DNA of 64,000 nt. Origin: Paraburkholderia fungorum. GTDB lineage: Bacteria > Pseudomonadota > Gammaproteobacteria > Burkholderiales > Burkholderiaceae. Positions 52,222 through 62,204 of the stretch are shown in pieces. Numbering within the stretch: position 1 is the first letter of the stretch; each line of letters starts with the position of its first letter. The stretch covers positions 1,364,001-1,428,000 of the forward strand of contig NZ_FNKP01000001.1 in assembly GCF_900099835.1 (NCBI RefSeq), given 5' to 3'. The position numbers were made by a program, and so were the translations under genes. The notes under the pieces were generated by a model that was given only the letters and a program-made list of their open reading frames with translations, was not told the DNA's origin and searched no databases.

Positions 52222-53249
52222 GCGGCGGCGCTTTCCTCGCGATACGACGCATGCGGCAGCGGCTTCAGATGTGCGGCGAATTGCGCCGATGCCGCCGCCC
52301 ACGAGAATCGCTCCGCCCACGCGCGTGCATGTTCGCGGTCGATCTTCAGTGCTTCGAGACAGGCTTCGCGCAAATCCTCGTTCATCGCGCCCGCACCGCC
52401 GTTTTCGAGCACGTCGATCGGACCCGTGACCGGATAAGCCGCGACCGGCGTGCCGCACGCGAGCGCTTCGAGCAGCACGAGGCCGAACGTATCGGTGCGG
52501 CTCGGGAACACGAACACATCCGCGGCCGCATACACCTTCGCCAGTTCGGCCTGCGTCAGCACGCCCAGATAGTTGACCTGCGGATAACGCGACTTCAGTT
52601 CGGCGAGCGCCGGACCTTCACCCGCCACCCACTTCGAGCCCGGCAAATCGAGCTTCAGAAACGCTTCGACGTTTTTCTCGACCGCTACCCGCCCCACGTA
52701 CAAAAAGATCGGACGCGCGGAGTTGAGCACCTTCGAGTCCATCGGATGAAAAATTTCGAGGTCGACACCGCGCGTCCACAGCACCACGTTCGTGAAGCCG
52801 AACTTTTCGAGGTCCTGCTTGACCACCGGAGTCGGCGCCATCACGGCTAGCGACGGCTTGTGGAACCAGTGCAAAAACTTGTACGTCGCCGACAGCGGCA
52901 TGCCGAAGCGCGCCTGCACATATTCCGGAAAACGCGTGTGATACGCGGTCGTGAACGGCAGCTTGTGACGGATCGCGTAAGCGCGCGCGGCCATGCCGAG
53001 CGGGCCTTCGGTGGCGATATGCAAAGCGTCGGGCGCGAATTCGTCGATCCGTGCGCGCAGCTTGCGCCCCGGCAGCAGCGACAGACGAATCTCAGGATAA
53101 GTCGGGCACGGAATCGTTTTGAATTCGAGCGGCGTCAGCAACTCCACCCGATGACCCAGCGCGATCAGTTCGCGCGTGGTGTTTTTCAGCGTACGCACGA
53201 CGCCGTTGACCTGCGGTTCCCATGCATCGGTGACGATCATGATCTTCAT
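52218..53249 (-). CDS. Glycosyltransferase family 4 (lipid glycosyltransferase candidate)
   Basis: A 343-residue GT-B enzyme. The N terminus MKIMIVTDAWEPQVNGVVRT is typical of the SqdX/PimB/MgtA-like group, with the 'PQVNGV' sugar-acceptor loop. TAYHTRFPEYV and WTRGVDLEIFHP follow. The donor site near the C terminus is FPSRTDTFGLVLLEALACGTPVAAYP (E-x7-E motif). This subgroup includes enzymes that glycosylate diacylglycerol or phosphatidylinositol. The neighbours are an LpxH-like phosphoesterase (30 bases upstream) and DgkA (overlapping downstream), which supports a membrane-lipid substrate. Confidence 0.88.
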   Translation of the reverse strand: MKIMIVTDAWEPQVNGVVRTLKNTTRELIALGHRVELLTPLEFKTIPCPTYPEIRLSLLPGRKLRARIDEFAPDALHIATEGPLGMAARAYAIRHKLPFTTAYHTRFPEYVQARFGMPLSATYKFLHWFHKPSLAVMAPTPVVKQDLEKFGFTNVVLWTRGVDLEIFHPMDSKVLNSARPIFLYVGRVAVEKNVEAFLKLDLPGSKWVAGEGPALAELKSRYPQVNYLGVLTQAELAKVYAAADVFVFPSRTDTFGLVLLEALACGTPVAAYPVTGPIDVLENGGAGAMNEDLREACLEALKIDREHARAWAERFSWAAASAQFAAHLKPLPHASYREESAAA

Positions 53250-53279
53250 CGGTTTCGGCCCATTCAGTTTTAGGTGGAA

Positions 53280-54218
53280 CTACGCAGTCACTCGGGCCTT
53301 TTGCGCGCCGGCTTCCGGGGAGCGCATCACGGTCCAGTAAATCACTTTGAGTTCGCCTTCGTACGTCTCGACGAGCGCCGACAGACTTTCGACCCAATCC
53401 CCGTCGTTGCAATACAGCACGCCGTCGATGTCGCGCATCTCGGCTTTATGAATGTGTCCGCAGACCACGCCGTCGCAACCGCGGCGGCGCGCTTCGTCGG
53501 TCATCACGGTCTCGAACGACGAGATGAAGTTCACCGCGTTCTTCACCTGATGCTTCAGGTATTGCGACAGCGACCAGTACGGGAAACCGAGCCGGTTGCG
53601 GATCCGGTTGAACCAGCGGTTCAGGACCAGGATCATCGTGTAGAGCGTGTCGCCGAGGTAGGCGAGCCACTTCGCATGCTGGATCACGCCGTCGAACAGA
53701 TCGCCGTGCACGATCCACAGGCGCTTGCCGGCGAGCGTCGTGTGAAACGCTTCGCCGCGCACGTGGATGTCGCCGAACGCGAGGTCGCAGAACTGGCGCG
53801 CGGCTTCGTCGTGATTGCCGGGCACGTAGATCACCTGGGTGCCTTTACGCGCTTTGCGCAGCACCTTCTGCACGACGTCGTTGTGCGCCTGCGGCCAGTA
53901 CCAGCCTTTTTTCAACTGCCATCCGTCGATGATGTCGCCGACGAGATACAGATATTCCGACTCGTTATGACGCAGGAAATCGAGCAGATAGTTAGCCTGG
54001 CAACCGCTCGATCCGAGATGGATGTCGGACAGCCAGATCGTACGGTAACGATGTGGATCGGCGTGTTCGTCTTCGGGATGACTGGCGTTGGCGTCTAGCG
54101 GCGGCGTCACCGGCAACGGCAAGCCGTGACTGGGGGAGGGTTCCGGGAGGAACGCGACGGAGTCGACGCTCGGGCCGGTCTGGCGGAACAGGGAAGTCGC
54201 GGACGTTTTGGGGTCCAT
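53280..54218 (-). CDS. LpxH-like calcineurin-type phosphoesterase
   Basis: A 312-residue metallophosphoesterase of the UDP-2,3-diacylglucosamine diphosphatase-like group. The metal-binding motifs are LSDIHLGSSGCQ (DxH), LVGDIIDGW (GDxxD), VPGNHDEA (GNHD), VHGDLFD (HGD) and CGHIHKAEM (GHxH). The N-terminal 60 residues are Pro/Ser-rich. It is longer than true LpxH and more like LpxH2 or relatives acting on other phospholipids. It begins the unit with the GT4 and DgkA genes on the minus strand, so a role in turnover of phospholipid or lipid phosphate is plausible but unproven. Confidence 0.87.
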   Translation of the reverse strand: MDPKTSATSLFRQTGPSVDSVAFLPEPSPSHGLPLPVTPPLDANASHPEDEHADPHRYRTIWLSDIHLGSSGCQANYLLDFLRHNESEYLYLVGDIIDGWQLKKGWYWPQAHNDVVQKVLRKARKGTQVIYVPGNHDEAARQFCDLAFGDIHVRGEAFHTTLAGKRLWIVHGDLFDGVIQHAKWLAYLGDTLYTMILVLNRWFNRIRNRLGFPYWSLSQYLKHQVKNAVNFISSFETVMTDEARRRGCDGVVCGHIHKAEMRDIDGVLYCNDGDWVESLSALVETYEGELKVIYWTVMRSPEAGAQKARVTA

Positions 54219-54331
54219 GGCTCACGCGTCGAGTTGCAGTGCCCGTATTGAGCCAAGCGCGCGTGACTGCGCCGTGACAGTCATGAGAAGTTCTTATTAC
54301 TGTCGGCCGGGTGGTCGACGAAAAGGAGGAC

Positions 54332-54853
54332 TCAGCGATTCACGCTGACGATGCGGGTACCGGCGAGGCGGTCGTGCAGGAATTGACGTTGCGGATCGAA
54401 GCGGCCGGTGGCGGCCCACAGCACGAACCAGATGCCGGCGATCACCAGCGTTTGCGGCAGCCGCAGACCGAGCAACGGATGCAGCGCGAGCGGCGGCAGG
54501 AACCACAACCAGGCGAGCACGTAGCGGGCGATTGCCCGGGTGGTGGAGAGTGGCGAGCCGTCGGCGGCGACTACCCGCAGGCGCCAGGTTTTCATCGGCA
54601 GGGTCTGGCCGCTGTGGGTCCAGAACCACACGAAATACACGCCGACCACCAGGCCGATCCACGCCGCGAGCAGGTTGTGATGGGTGAGTCCGTTGCGTTG
54701 CTGCGTCAGCGTGCTGAACAGATAACCGGCGATAAACACCACGCCGAACAGGATCAACGCTTCGTAGAGCAGCGATGCAAGCCGCCGCCGAACGGTCGGG
54801 GCGATGCCGGACGGATCGGCGGGCAGGGTCGAGGTCGTAAGAGGCTGGGACAA
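54332..54853 (-). CDS. RDD family membrane protein
   Basis: A 173-residue protein with three or four hydrophobic segments and the RDD domain. The Arg-Asp-Asp type residues are visible as TVRRRLASLLYEALILFGVVF and near the C terminus as FDPQRQFLHDRLAGTRIV; the core has LPMKTWRLRVVAADG. The function is unknown. The start is a TTG at 54853, 14 bases beyond the stop of the DUF3106 gene, preceded by a weak GAG element; there is no upstream ATG in frame that leaves the domain intact. It is the last gene of the sigma factor operon. Confidence 0.83.
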   Translation of the reverse strand: MSQPLTTSTLPADPSGIAPTVRRRLASLLYEALILFGVVFIAGYLFSTLTQQRNGLTHHNLLAAWIGLVVGVYFVWFWTHSGQTLPMKTWRLRVVAADGSPLSTTRAIARYVLAWLWFLPPLALHPLLGLRLPQTLVIAGIWFVLWAATGRFDPQRQFLHDRLAGTRIVSVNR

Positions 54854-54866
54854 GATGGCGGCCCGC

Positions 54867-55637
54867 TCAGGAGCCTTTGAAAATCGACGGCGCCTCGGCA
54901 GGCGAAACCGGCGTGGGCGTAGCGGGAACGAAGCTGCCGGGGGCAGCCGTGGCCGGCACGCCCGAGGCCGCGTTCTGCGAGGACTCGGCCGCTGCTGCGG
55001 CGCTGGCGGCTGCAACGCCGCTCGCGCCTGCGCCATGCTCGCGCGCGTTGACGATCCGGTCGAGCCCCTTGATTTCGTTATGGCCCGACGGCGGCGCGCT
55101 GACGACGCTCGGCCGCCGCTTGTGCTCGCTGGCGGCCAGCTTTTCCTTCTGTTCCGGCGACAACTGCTGGTACGCCTTCCACGCGTTCTGGCGGGCCTCG
55201 CGCGGCAATTCCTTCGACACCTGATAGTTTTCACGCGCAACACGGCGTTGATCGGGCGTCATGCGCACCCATTCGCTCATCCGGTCATGCAGGCGCTTTT
55301 GCGCATCCGGCGACATCTTCGGATAACGCGATGCGATCTTGATCCATTTGCGTTTGCGCTCGTCGCTGAACGAATCCCACTGCGCCTCGAAAGGCGCAAG
55401 CGCGATATGTTCTGCCGACGTCAGGCGCGACCATGCCAGCGGACTATTGCTGCCAGGCAGGCCGGGTAATTCGACGGCGAGAGTGGGGGCGGGCGCCTTG
55501 CCCGTGGCATTGCTGCCGGCCGTGGCGCCGCTGGCGGGTGACAGGTTCGGATAAAAGCGCGGATACGTCGCGGCGAACGACACCAGGGCCGCGATCGTGC
55601 ATCCGAATACAACGGCCAGGCCGCGCTTGTAACTCAC
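54867..55637 (-). CDS. DUF3106 domain protein, membrane-anchored
   Basis: A 256-residue protein. A signal anchor (residues about 5-25, GLAVVFGCTIAALVSFAATY) is followed by a Pro/Ala-rich linker. The DUF3106 helical region (about 80-170) has repeated units of the type W-x-S-x-x-P-x-x-R: ALAPFEAQWDSFSDERKRKW, KMSPDAQKRLHDRMSEWVRM and QLSPEQKEKL. Similar repeats in other proteins fold as CpxP/LTXXQ-like helices. The start is a GTG at 55637 with GGGAGA eight bases upstream. It lies 16 bases after the DUF3619 gene, in an operon with a sigma factor. It may be a periplasmic sensor; this is inference. Confidence 0.82.
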   Translation of the reverse strand: MSYKRGLAVVFGCTIAALVSFAATYPRFYPNLSPASGATAGSNATGKAPAPTLAVELPGLPGSNSPLAWSRLTSAEHIALAPFEAQWDSFSDERKRKWIKIASRYPKMSPDAQKRLHDRMSEWVRMTPDQRRVARENYQVSKELPREARQNAWKAYQQLSPEQKEKLAASEHKRRPSVVSAPPSGHNEIKGLDRIVNAREHGAGASGVAAASAAAAAESSQNAASGVPATAAPGSFVPATPTPVSPAEAPSIFKGS

Positions 55638-55653
55638 CCGAAGAATCTCCCGC

Positions 55654-56082
55654 TCAGTGGGCGCGTGAAAGGTACGCGTTGAAACCGTGGTCGAGATAGG
55701 CATTGAGCGGCAGGTCGTCGCTAAGCATGGCGGCATCGATATCGGCGAGTTCGGCGGTGCGCTGCTGGTCTTCCCAGTACGCAATGCCGATCAGACTCAC
55801 CACCAGAGCGGCGAGCGGCCACGCAAGCGCGAAACGGCCCAGCTTCGAGCGGCGACGCTGCGGGAGTTCCGGTTGCGACAGCCCGGTCGGCATGCCGACG
55901 CCGGCAAAAGCGGGCACGAACGCCGGTGCGGCGACCGTTTCGGGCTTCTTGCGGGCGAGCGCAGCACGGCGCGCCGCAGCGAGCCGGTCGACGGTGGCGG
56001 GAGTCATGCTGGCGGCGTTTTCGTCGAGTGCGCGGCGCACCTGGCGGGCGAACTCAAGTTCTTTGGTTTCGAGGGAGCTCAT
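55654..56082 (-). CDS. DUF3619 protein, single-span, anti-sigma candidate
   Basis: A 142-residue protein with a helical cytoplasmic N terminus (about 1-85), one membrane segment (about 88-108, FALAWPLAALVVSLIGIAYW) and a short outer tail. It belongs to DUF3619. Its ATG overlaps the sigma factor stop (ATGA), the usual layout of sigma/anti-sigma pairs, and its topology (soluble N terminus, one span) fits an anti-sigma factor. No zinc-binding HxxxCxxC motif is present. The role is inferred from context only. Confidence 0.82.
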   Translation of the reverse strand: MSSLETKELEFARQVRRALDENAASMTPATVDRLAAARRAALARKKPETVAAPAFVPAFAGVGMPTGLSQPELPQRRRSKLGRFALAWPLAALVVSLIGIAYWEDQQRTAELADIDAAMLSDDLPLNAYLDHGFNAYLSRAH

Positions 56083-56642
56083 AGCGTGATTCCTTTGGCC
56101 TTGAGCGCTTGCGCCAGCGTGTGGGTAGCTCGCGAACAGTGCGTTTTCACACTGCCTTCGGAGCAGCCCATCGCGGCGGCAGTCTCGGCGACATCCATAT
56201 CTTCCCAATAACGCATGAGAAACGCCTCCCGTTGACGTGCCGGCAATTTTTGGATCTCGTCGTCGATCAGTTGCAACACCTGTTCGCGTTCGAGTTTTTG
56301 CTCATTGCTCTCGGCGCCCGCCGAGCCTTGCTGGGCTTCGAATGTTTCCAGCGGATCGAATTCGTCGTCGTCGGCGTTGCCCAGCGACGAAAACAGACTC
56401 ACCCAGGTATTGCGTACTTTCGCACGACGGAAATAGTCGTGCATCGCATTCTGCAGAATACGCTGAAACAGCAGCGGAAGCTCGGCTGGCGGACGATCGC
56501 CGTATTTTTCGGCGAGCTTGATCATCGCGTCCTGCACGATGTCCAGCGAGGCGTCGTCGTCCCGCACGGCGTAGACCGTCTGCTTGAATGCGCGCCTTTC
56601 GACGCCCGCCAGAAAGTCGGCGAGTTCCTTGTCTGATGCCAT
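56079..56642 (-). CDS. RNA polymerase sigma factor, ECF type
   Basis: A 187-residue sigma-70 family factor. Region 2 covers residues about 13-80 (VYAVRDDDASLDIVQDAMIKL and FQRILQNAMHDYFRRAKVRN). Region 4 covers about 125-180 (LPARQREAFLMRYWEDMDVAETAAAMGCSEGSVKTHCSRA) with a clear helix-turn-helix. Regions 1.1 and 3 are absent, as in extracytoplasmic-function factors. An acidic linker (GNADDDEFDPLETFE) joins the domains. It is the first gene of an operon with DUF3619, DUF3106 and RDD proteins, and is divergent from ilvI. Confidence 0.9.
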   Translation of the reverse strand: MASDKELADFLAGVERRAFKQTVYAVRDDDASLDIVQDAMIKLAEKYGDRPPAELPLLFQRILQNAMHDYFRRAKVRNTWVSLFSSLGNADDDEFDPLETFEAQQGSAGAESNEQKLEREQVLQLIDDEIQKLPARQREAFLMRYWEDMDVAETAAAMGCSEGSVKTHCSRATHTLAQALKAKGITL

Positions 56643-57004
56643 CCGTTGGGGGTCGGCGCAGCGAGCGTGCGCGTAATCGGTCGAAAAATGTCGTAAAGCT
56701 CGCGGATGCTAACAAACTTTTGTAACCCCTGGGGCGAAACATGTCCTGGCTTGCATTTGCATAACAGGATTGCGCCGGAATTACAGCCAGGGAGGATTCG
56801 GGGGCAGGGCGCTGAGGCAATATTTGCTTGACCGCGCGCCCATCTGCAGATATCTTCGCTGGTTCGCAACATAAGTGAGTTGTCTCAATTGAGGTGTGGC
56901 CCAAGAAGCTCACCTGTCAACTGGACGCGCCGCTTGAACCCGAGTCACGAGCCCGGCAGAGAGCACCCGATCAATTTTTTGCCGAAAATTCGAAAGGTGA
57001 ATAA
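56643..57004. other. Divergent promoter region between the sigma factor gene and ilvI
   Basis: About 360 bases holding the ilv promoter at 56828-56856 and presumably the promoter of the sigma operon. The ilv leader would be about 140 bases, long enough for a leader peptide or attenuator, but no run of branched-chain codons was recognised. Confidence 0.5.
56828..56856 (+). promoter_or_regulatory. Candidate promoter of ilvI-ilvH-ilvC
   Basis: TTGACC and TATCTT hexamers with a 17-base spacer, close to the sigma-70 consensus, directed toward ilvI. Confidence 0.6.
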
Positions 57005-58768
57005 ATGAATATGCCCAGCGCGGAATTCTCCACGTCGGATACGACCCCCCAACACGAAGCTGACTCTATCGGCGCCACCGTGCTCATGAAGGCACTGGCC
57101 GACGAAGACGTCGAATTCATCTGGGGCTATCCCGGCGGCTCGGTACTCTACATTTACGACGAGCTGTACAAGCAGGACAAATTCCAGCACGTCCTCGTGC
57201 GCCACGAACAGGCCGCGGTCCACGCAGCCGACGCCTACGCGCGTTCCACCGGCAATGTCGGTGTGTGTCTCGTGACCTCCGGCCCCGGCGTCACCAATGC
57301 GGTGACCGGCATCGCCACTGCCTACATGGATTCGATTCCGATGGTGGTGATCAGCGGCCAGGTGCCGACTGCCGCGATCGGTCAGGATGCGTTCCAGGAG
57401 TGCGATACGGTCGGCATCACGCGTCCCTGCGTGAAGCACAACTTCCTCGTGAAGGACGTGCGCGACCTCGCCGCTACCGTCAAGAAAGCGTTTTACATTG
57501 CCCGTACCGGTCGTCCCGGCCCGGTGCTGATCGACATTCCGAAAGACGTGTCGAAAGCGCCTTGCCAATACGAGCCTGTCAAGAGCGTGACGCTGCGTTC
57601 GTACAACCCGGTTACCAAAGGCCACTCCGGTCAGATCCGCAAGGCGGTTTCGCTGCTGCTGTCGGCGAAGCGCCCGTATATCTACACCGGCGGCGGCATC
57701 ATTCTCGCGGACGCATCGCGCGAACTGAACCAGTTCGCCGACCTGCTTGGCTACCCGATCACCAACACGTTGATGGGTCTGGGCGGCTACCGCGCGAGCG
57801 ACAAGAAATTCCTCGGCATGCTCGGCATGCACGGTACCTACGAAGCCAACATGGCAATGCAGCACTGCGACGTGCTGATCGCCATCGGTGCGCGCTTCGA
57901 CGACCGCGTGATCGGCGACCCGGCGCACTTCGCGTCGCGTCCGCGCAAGATCATCCATATCGACATCGATCCTTCCTCTATTTCCAAGCGCGTCAAGGTC
58001 GACATTCCTATTGTCGGCGACGTGAAGGAAGTGCTGAAAGAGCTGATCGAGCAGTTGCAGACGGCCGAACATGGCCCGGACACGGCGGCATTGGCCGACT
58101 GGTGGAAGGACATCGAAGCCTGGCGCGCGAAAGACTGCCTGAAGTTCGATCGCAAGAGCGACATCATCAAGCCGCAGTACGTGGTGGAAAAGGCGTGGGA
58201 ACTGACCGACGGCAATGCCTTCGTGTGTTCCGACGTCGGCCAGCACCAGATGTGGGCTGCCCAGTTCTATCGCTTCAACAAGCCGCGTCGCTGGATCAAC
58301 TCCGGCGGTCTCGGCACGATGGGCTTCGGTCTGCCGGCGGCGATGGGCGTGAAGATGGCGCACCCGGACGACGACGTGCTCTGTATCACGGGCGAAGGCT
58401 CGATCCAGATGTGTATCCAGGAGCTCTCGACCTGCAAACAGTACGAGACGCCCATCAAGATCATTTCGCTGAACAACCGCTATCTGGGCATGGTGCGCCA
58501 GTGGCAGCAGATCGAATACAGCAAGCGTTATTCGCATTCGTACATGGATGCATTGCCTGATTTCGTGAAGCTTGCCGAAGCGTACGGCCACGTCGGCATG
58601 CGTATCGAACGCACGGCCGATGTCGAGCCGGCGCTCAAGGAAGCACTGCGCCTGAAAGATCGCACTGTGTTTCTCGATTTCCAGACCGATCCGACCGAAA
58701 ACGTCTGGCCGATGGTTCAGGCCGGCAAGGGCATCACCGAGATGCTCATGGGTTCGGAAGATCTATAA
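57005..58768 (+). CDS. ilvI: Acetolactate synthase large subunit
   Basis: A 587-residue thiamine diphosphate enzyme. It joins two pyruvates to acetolactate, or pyruvate and 2-oxobutyrate to acetohydroxybutyrate, the first step of valine, leucine and isoleucine synthesis. The catalytic Glu68 is in VRHEQAAVHAADAYAR; the ThDP-binding motif is ITGEGSIQMC...LNN. The FAD-binding domain GGGIILADASREL and the C-terminal ThDP domain are intact. AAGGTG lies before the ATG. The regulatory subunit ilvH follows after about 135 bases and ilvC after that. Confidence 0.96.
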   Translation: MNMPSAEFSTSDTTPQHEADSIGATVLMKALADEDVEFIWGYPGGSVLYIYDELYKQDKFQHVLVRHEQAAVHAADAYARSTGNVGVCLVTSGPGVTNAVTGIATAYMDSIPMVVISGQVPTAAIGQDAFQECDTVGITRPCVKHNFLVKDVRDLAATVKKAFYIARTGRPGPVLIDIPKDVSKAPCQYEPVKSVTLRSYNPVTKGHSGQIRKAVSLLLSAKRPYIYTGGGIILADASRELNQFADLLGYPITNTLMGLGGYRASDKKFLGMLGMHGTYEANMAMQHCDVLIAIGARFDDRVIGDPAHFASRPRKIIHIDIDPSSISKRVKVDIPIVGDVKEVLKELIEQLQTAEHGPDTAALADWWKDIEAWRAKDCLKFDRKSDIIKPQYVVEKAWELTDGNAFVCSDVGQHQMWAAQFYRFNKPRRWINSGGLGTMGFGLPAAMGVKMAHPDDDVLCITGEGSIQMCIQELSTCKQYETPIKIISLNNRYLGMVRQWQQIEYSKRYSHSYMDALPDFVKLAEAYGHVGMRIERTADVEPALKEALRLKDRTVFLDFQTDPTENVWPMVQAGKGITEMLMGSEDL

Positions 58769-58902
58769 CGGCGGTTCGCACGGGCTTATTCAGTTAAGTC
58801 CAGCGCCGGCTTCGTCACGCACGTCTTCAAAAAAGGCGCAGGCGAACGAAGCGGCGCAGAACCACTCGCGGATATCGACAAAACATCTGGAAGAAGCGAA
58901 AC

Positions 58903-59394
58903 ATGAGACACATCATTTCAGTCCTGCTGGAAAACGAACCGGGCGCGTTATCACGCGTGGTTGGTCTCTTCTCGGCACGCGGCTACAACATTGAAACCTT
59001 GACGGTGGCTCCGACCGAAGACCGTTCGCTGTCGCGCATGACCATCGTCTCCATTGGCTCGGACGACGTGATCGAACAGATCACGAAGCATCTGAACCGC
59101 CTTATCGAGGTGGTGAAAGTGGTCGACCTTACCGAGGGCGCCCACATCGAACGCGAGTTGATGTTGATCAAGGTGAGGGCGGTCGGCAAGGAACGTGAGG
59201 AGATGAAGCGGATGTCGGATATTTTCCGCGGCCGCATCATCGACGTCACCGAAAAGACCTACACGATCGAACTGACGGGCGCGGCCGACAAGCTCGACGC
59301 CTTCATCGAAGGGCTCGATTCCACGGCCATTCTCGAAACGGTCCGTACGGGCAGTTCGGGCATCGGACGCGGCGAGCGCATTCTGAAGGTCTGA
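58903..59394 (+). CDS. ilvH: Acetolactate synthase small (regulatory) subunit
   Basis: A 163-residue regulatory subunit. The N-terminal ACT domain reads RHIISVLLENEPGALSRVVGLF and RGYNIETLTVAPTED, with the valine-binding GYNIxSL-type motif. The C-terminal domain contains IFRGRIIDVTEKTYTIELTG. It confers valine feedback inhibition on IlvI and stimulates its activity. The ATG follows a GAAGAAGCG element. It lies between ilvI and ilvC, the standard order. Confidence 0.96.
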   Translation: MRHIISVLLENEPGALSRVVGLFSARGYNIETLTVAPTEDRSLSRMTIVSIGSDDVIEQITKHLNRLIEVVKVVDLTEGAHIERELMLIKVRAVGKEREEMKRMSDIFRGRIIDVTEKTYTIELTGAADKLDAFIEGLDSTAILETVRTGSSGIGRGERILKV

Positions 59395-59486
59395 CGCGCG
59401 TCACGATCGGACGGCCGGGCAATGCCTGCAGCAACCCGATAAGCCCGGCCAGCAACACACCATTCGCAGTATTTGAATTTCACTGA

Positions 59487-60530
<1,044 letters not shown>

Positions 60531-60597
60531 GCATTGATTGCTGAAGTCCGGCGCATGATGTGCTGCTAGCGCAGCGCCGTCACGCCCGGAAAGATCA

Positions 60598-60635
60598 AAA
60601 AGCCGCCCAGGAGTGCTGAACCCTGGGCGGCTTTT
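60598..60635 (+). terminator. Intrinsic terminator after ilvC
   Basis: A perfect 14-pair stem AAAAGCCGCCCAGG / CCTGGGCGGCTTTT with a ten-base loop and a T-run at its 3' side, 68 bases beyond the ilvC stop. Confidence 0.9.
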
Positions 60636-60672
60636 GCTATCCTACGGTTTTACAAAAATACAGAAGCCATCC

Positions 60673-61311
60673 ATGAATTACCCTCATCCGATCATCGCGC
60701 GAGAAGGCTGGCCGTTCATCGCCATCGCGGCCGTTGTTGCATTACTGGTTCACGCCTTCGCGGGGTTCGGTTTTGCGTGGCTCTTCTGGCTGATCCTGAT
60801 CTTCGTCGTGCAGTTCTTCCGCGACCCGGCCCGGCCGATCCCGACCCAGGCGAACGCCGTGCTGTGCCCGGCCGATGGCCGCATCGTCGCAGTCGAAACC
60901 GCGCATGATCCGTACGCCAACCGTGAAGCGCTGAAGATCAGCGTGTTCATGAATGTTTTCAACGTTCACTCGCAACGTTCGCCGGTAGACGGCGCGATCT
61001 CCAAGGTCGAATACTTCCCGGGTGCGTATCTGAATGCAGCGGTGGACAAAGCGTCGACCGAAAACGAACGCAATGCGGTCGTGATCGAAATGGCGGGCGG
61101 TCAGACGGTGACGTCGGTGCAGATCGCCGGTTTGATCGCGCGGCGCATTCTTTGCTACGTACGCGCAGGTGAGCCGCTTACCCGTGGCCAGCGTTACGGA
61201 TTCATCCGGTTCGGCTCGCGTGTCGACGTGTATCTGCCGCTGGGCAGCCGTCCGCGTGTGTCGATCGGCGAGAAGGTTTCCGCGTCGTCCACGATCCTCG
61301 CTGAACTCTAA
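60673..61311 (+). CDS. psd: Phosphatidylserine decarboxylase (short form)
   Basis: A 212-residue pyruvoyl enzyme converting phosphatidylserine to phosphatidylethanolamine. It is the short, archaeal-type form. Two hydrophobic stretches lie near residues 15-48, followed by PADGRIVAV and [18 protein letters not shown]. The self-cleavage site is [11 protein letters not shown] (Gly181-Ser182), which yields the pyruvoyl group. The start at 60673 ([15 protein letters not shown]) is the family N terminus; the frame extends 20 codons upstream into the ilvC terminator. It is followed after 23 bases by pssA, which makes its substrate. Confidence 0.96.
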   Translation: MNYPHPIIAREGWPFIAIAAVVALLVHAFAGFGFAWLFWLILIFVVQFFRDPARPIPTQANAVLCPADGRIVAVETAHDPYANREALKISVFMNVFNVHSQRSPVDGAISKVEYFPGAYLNAAVDKASTENERNAVVIEMAGGQTVTSVQIAGLIARRILCYVRAGEPLTRGQRYGFIRFGSRVDVYLPLGSRPRVSIGEKVSASSTILAEL

Positions 61312-61334
61312 AGCGGCATACAGGAGGTTTCCGA

Positions 61335-62204
61335 ATGGCCGCATTCAAACCGCGTCGACCCCGTAACAGCGGACAGCTGCCGCGTCCGTTCCGCCGTAAC
61401 AAGCCGATCGTGGCGGAGTCGTCGGCTGTCGATAGCCGGCGCGCGCAGCGTCAGCAGTTCCTGAGAAAACGCGGCATTTATCTGCTGCCGAATGCGTTCA
61501 CCACGGCCGCGCTGTTCTGCGGTTTCTTCGCGGTCGTGCAGGCCATGAACGTGCGCTTCGAAATCGCGGCGATCGCGATTTTCGTGGCGATGGTGCTCGA
61601 CGGCATGGACGGTCGCGTCGCCCGCATGACGCATACGCAAAGCGCGTTCGGCGAGCAGTTCGACAGCCTGTCGGACATGGTGTCGTTCGGCGTGGCGCCT
61701 GCGCTGGTGATGTACGAGTGGATCCTGAAAGACCTCGGCCGCTGGGGCTGGCTCGCGGCGTTCGTCTACTGTTCGGGCGCGGCTTTGCGGCTCGCGCGCT
61801 TCAATACGAACATCGGCGTGGTCGACAAACGGTTCTTCCAGGGCATGCCGAGTCCGGCTGCGGCGGCGCTGATCGCTGGTTTCGTGTGGCTCGCCACCGA
61901 CAACCGCGTGCCGCTCAAGCTGGTGTGGCTGCCGTGGGTCGCTTTTGTGCTGACCATCTACGCAGGTGTGACGATGGTGTCGAACGCGCCGTTCTACAGC
62001 GGCAAGGCGCTCGATGTCCGGCATCGCGTGCCGTTCGGCGTGATTCTGCTGGTGGTGGTCGCGTTCGTGCTGGTGTCGTCCGATCCGCCGCTGATGCTGT
62101 TCGGCCTGTTCGTGCTGTACGGTCTGTCGGGCTACGTATTCTGGGGTTATCAGGCGTTGCGGGGCAGGGCAAATCCGGCGCGTTCGGTCGCGCACGACCG
62201 GTAG
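61335..62204 (+). CDS. pssA: CDP-diacylglycerol-serine O-phosphatidyltransferase
   Basis: A 289-residue integral membrane enzyme making phosphatidylserine from CDP-diacylglycerol and serine. The CDP-alcohol phosphotransferase motif D-G-x2-D/A-R-x8-G-x3-D-x3-D is seen as DGMDGRVAR...FGEQFDSLSD. A basic N terminus of about 50 residues precedes about eight hydrophobic segments. It is the class II (Bacillus-type) enzyme. AGGAGG lies before the ATG. It follows psd by 23 bases, forming a two-gene PE synthesis unit, and a terminator follows. Confidence 0.95.
   Translation: MAAFKPRRPRNSGQLPRPFRRNKPIVAESSAVDSRRAQRQQFLRKRGIYLLPNAFTTAALFCGFFAVVQAMNVRFEIAAIAIFVAMVLDGMDGRVARMTHTQSAFGEQFDSLSDMVSFGVAPALVMYEWILKDLGRWGWLAAFVYCSGAALRLARFNTNIGVVDKRFFQGMPSPAAAALIAGFVWLATDNRVPLKLVWLPWVAFVLTIYAGVTMVSNAPFYSGKALDVRHRVPFGVILLVVVAFVLVSSDPPLMLFGLFVLYGLSGYVFWGYQALRGRANPARSVAHDR

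Noticed and set aside
56945..58591. 548-codon minus-strand frame opposite ilvI
   Set aside because: Antisense shadow; the acetolactate synthase motifs on the plus strand are complete.
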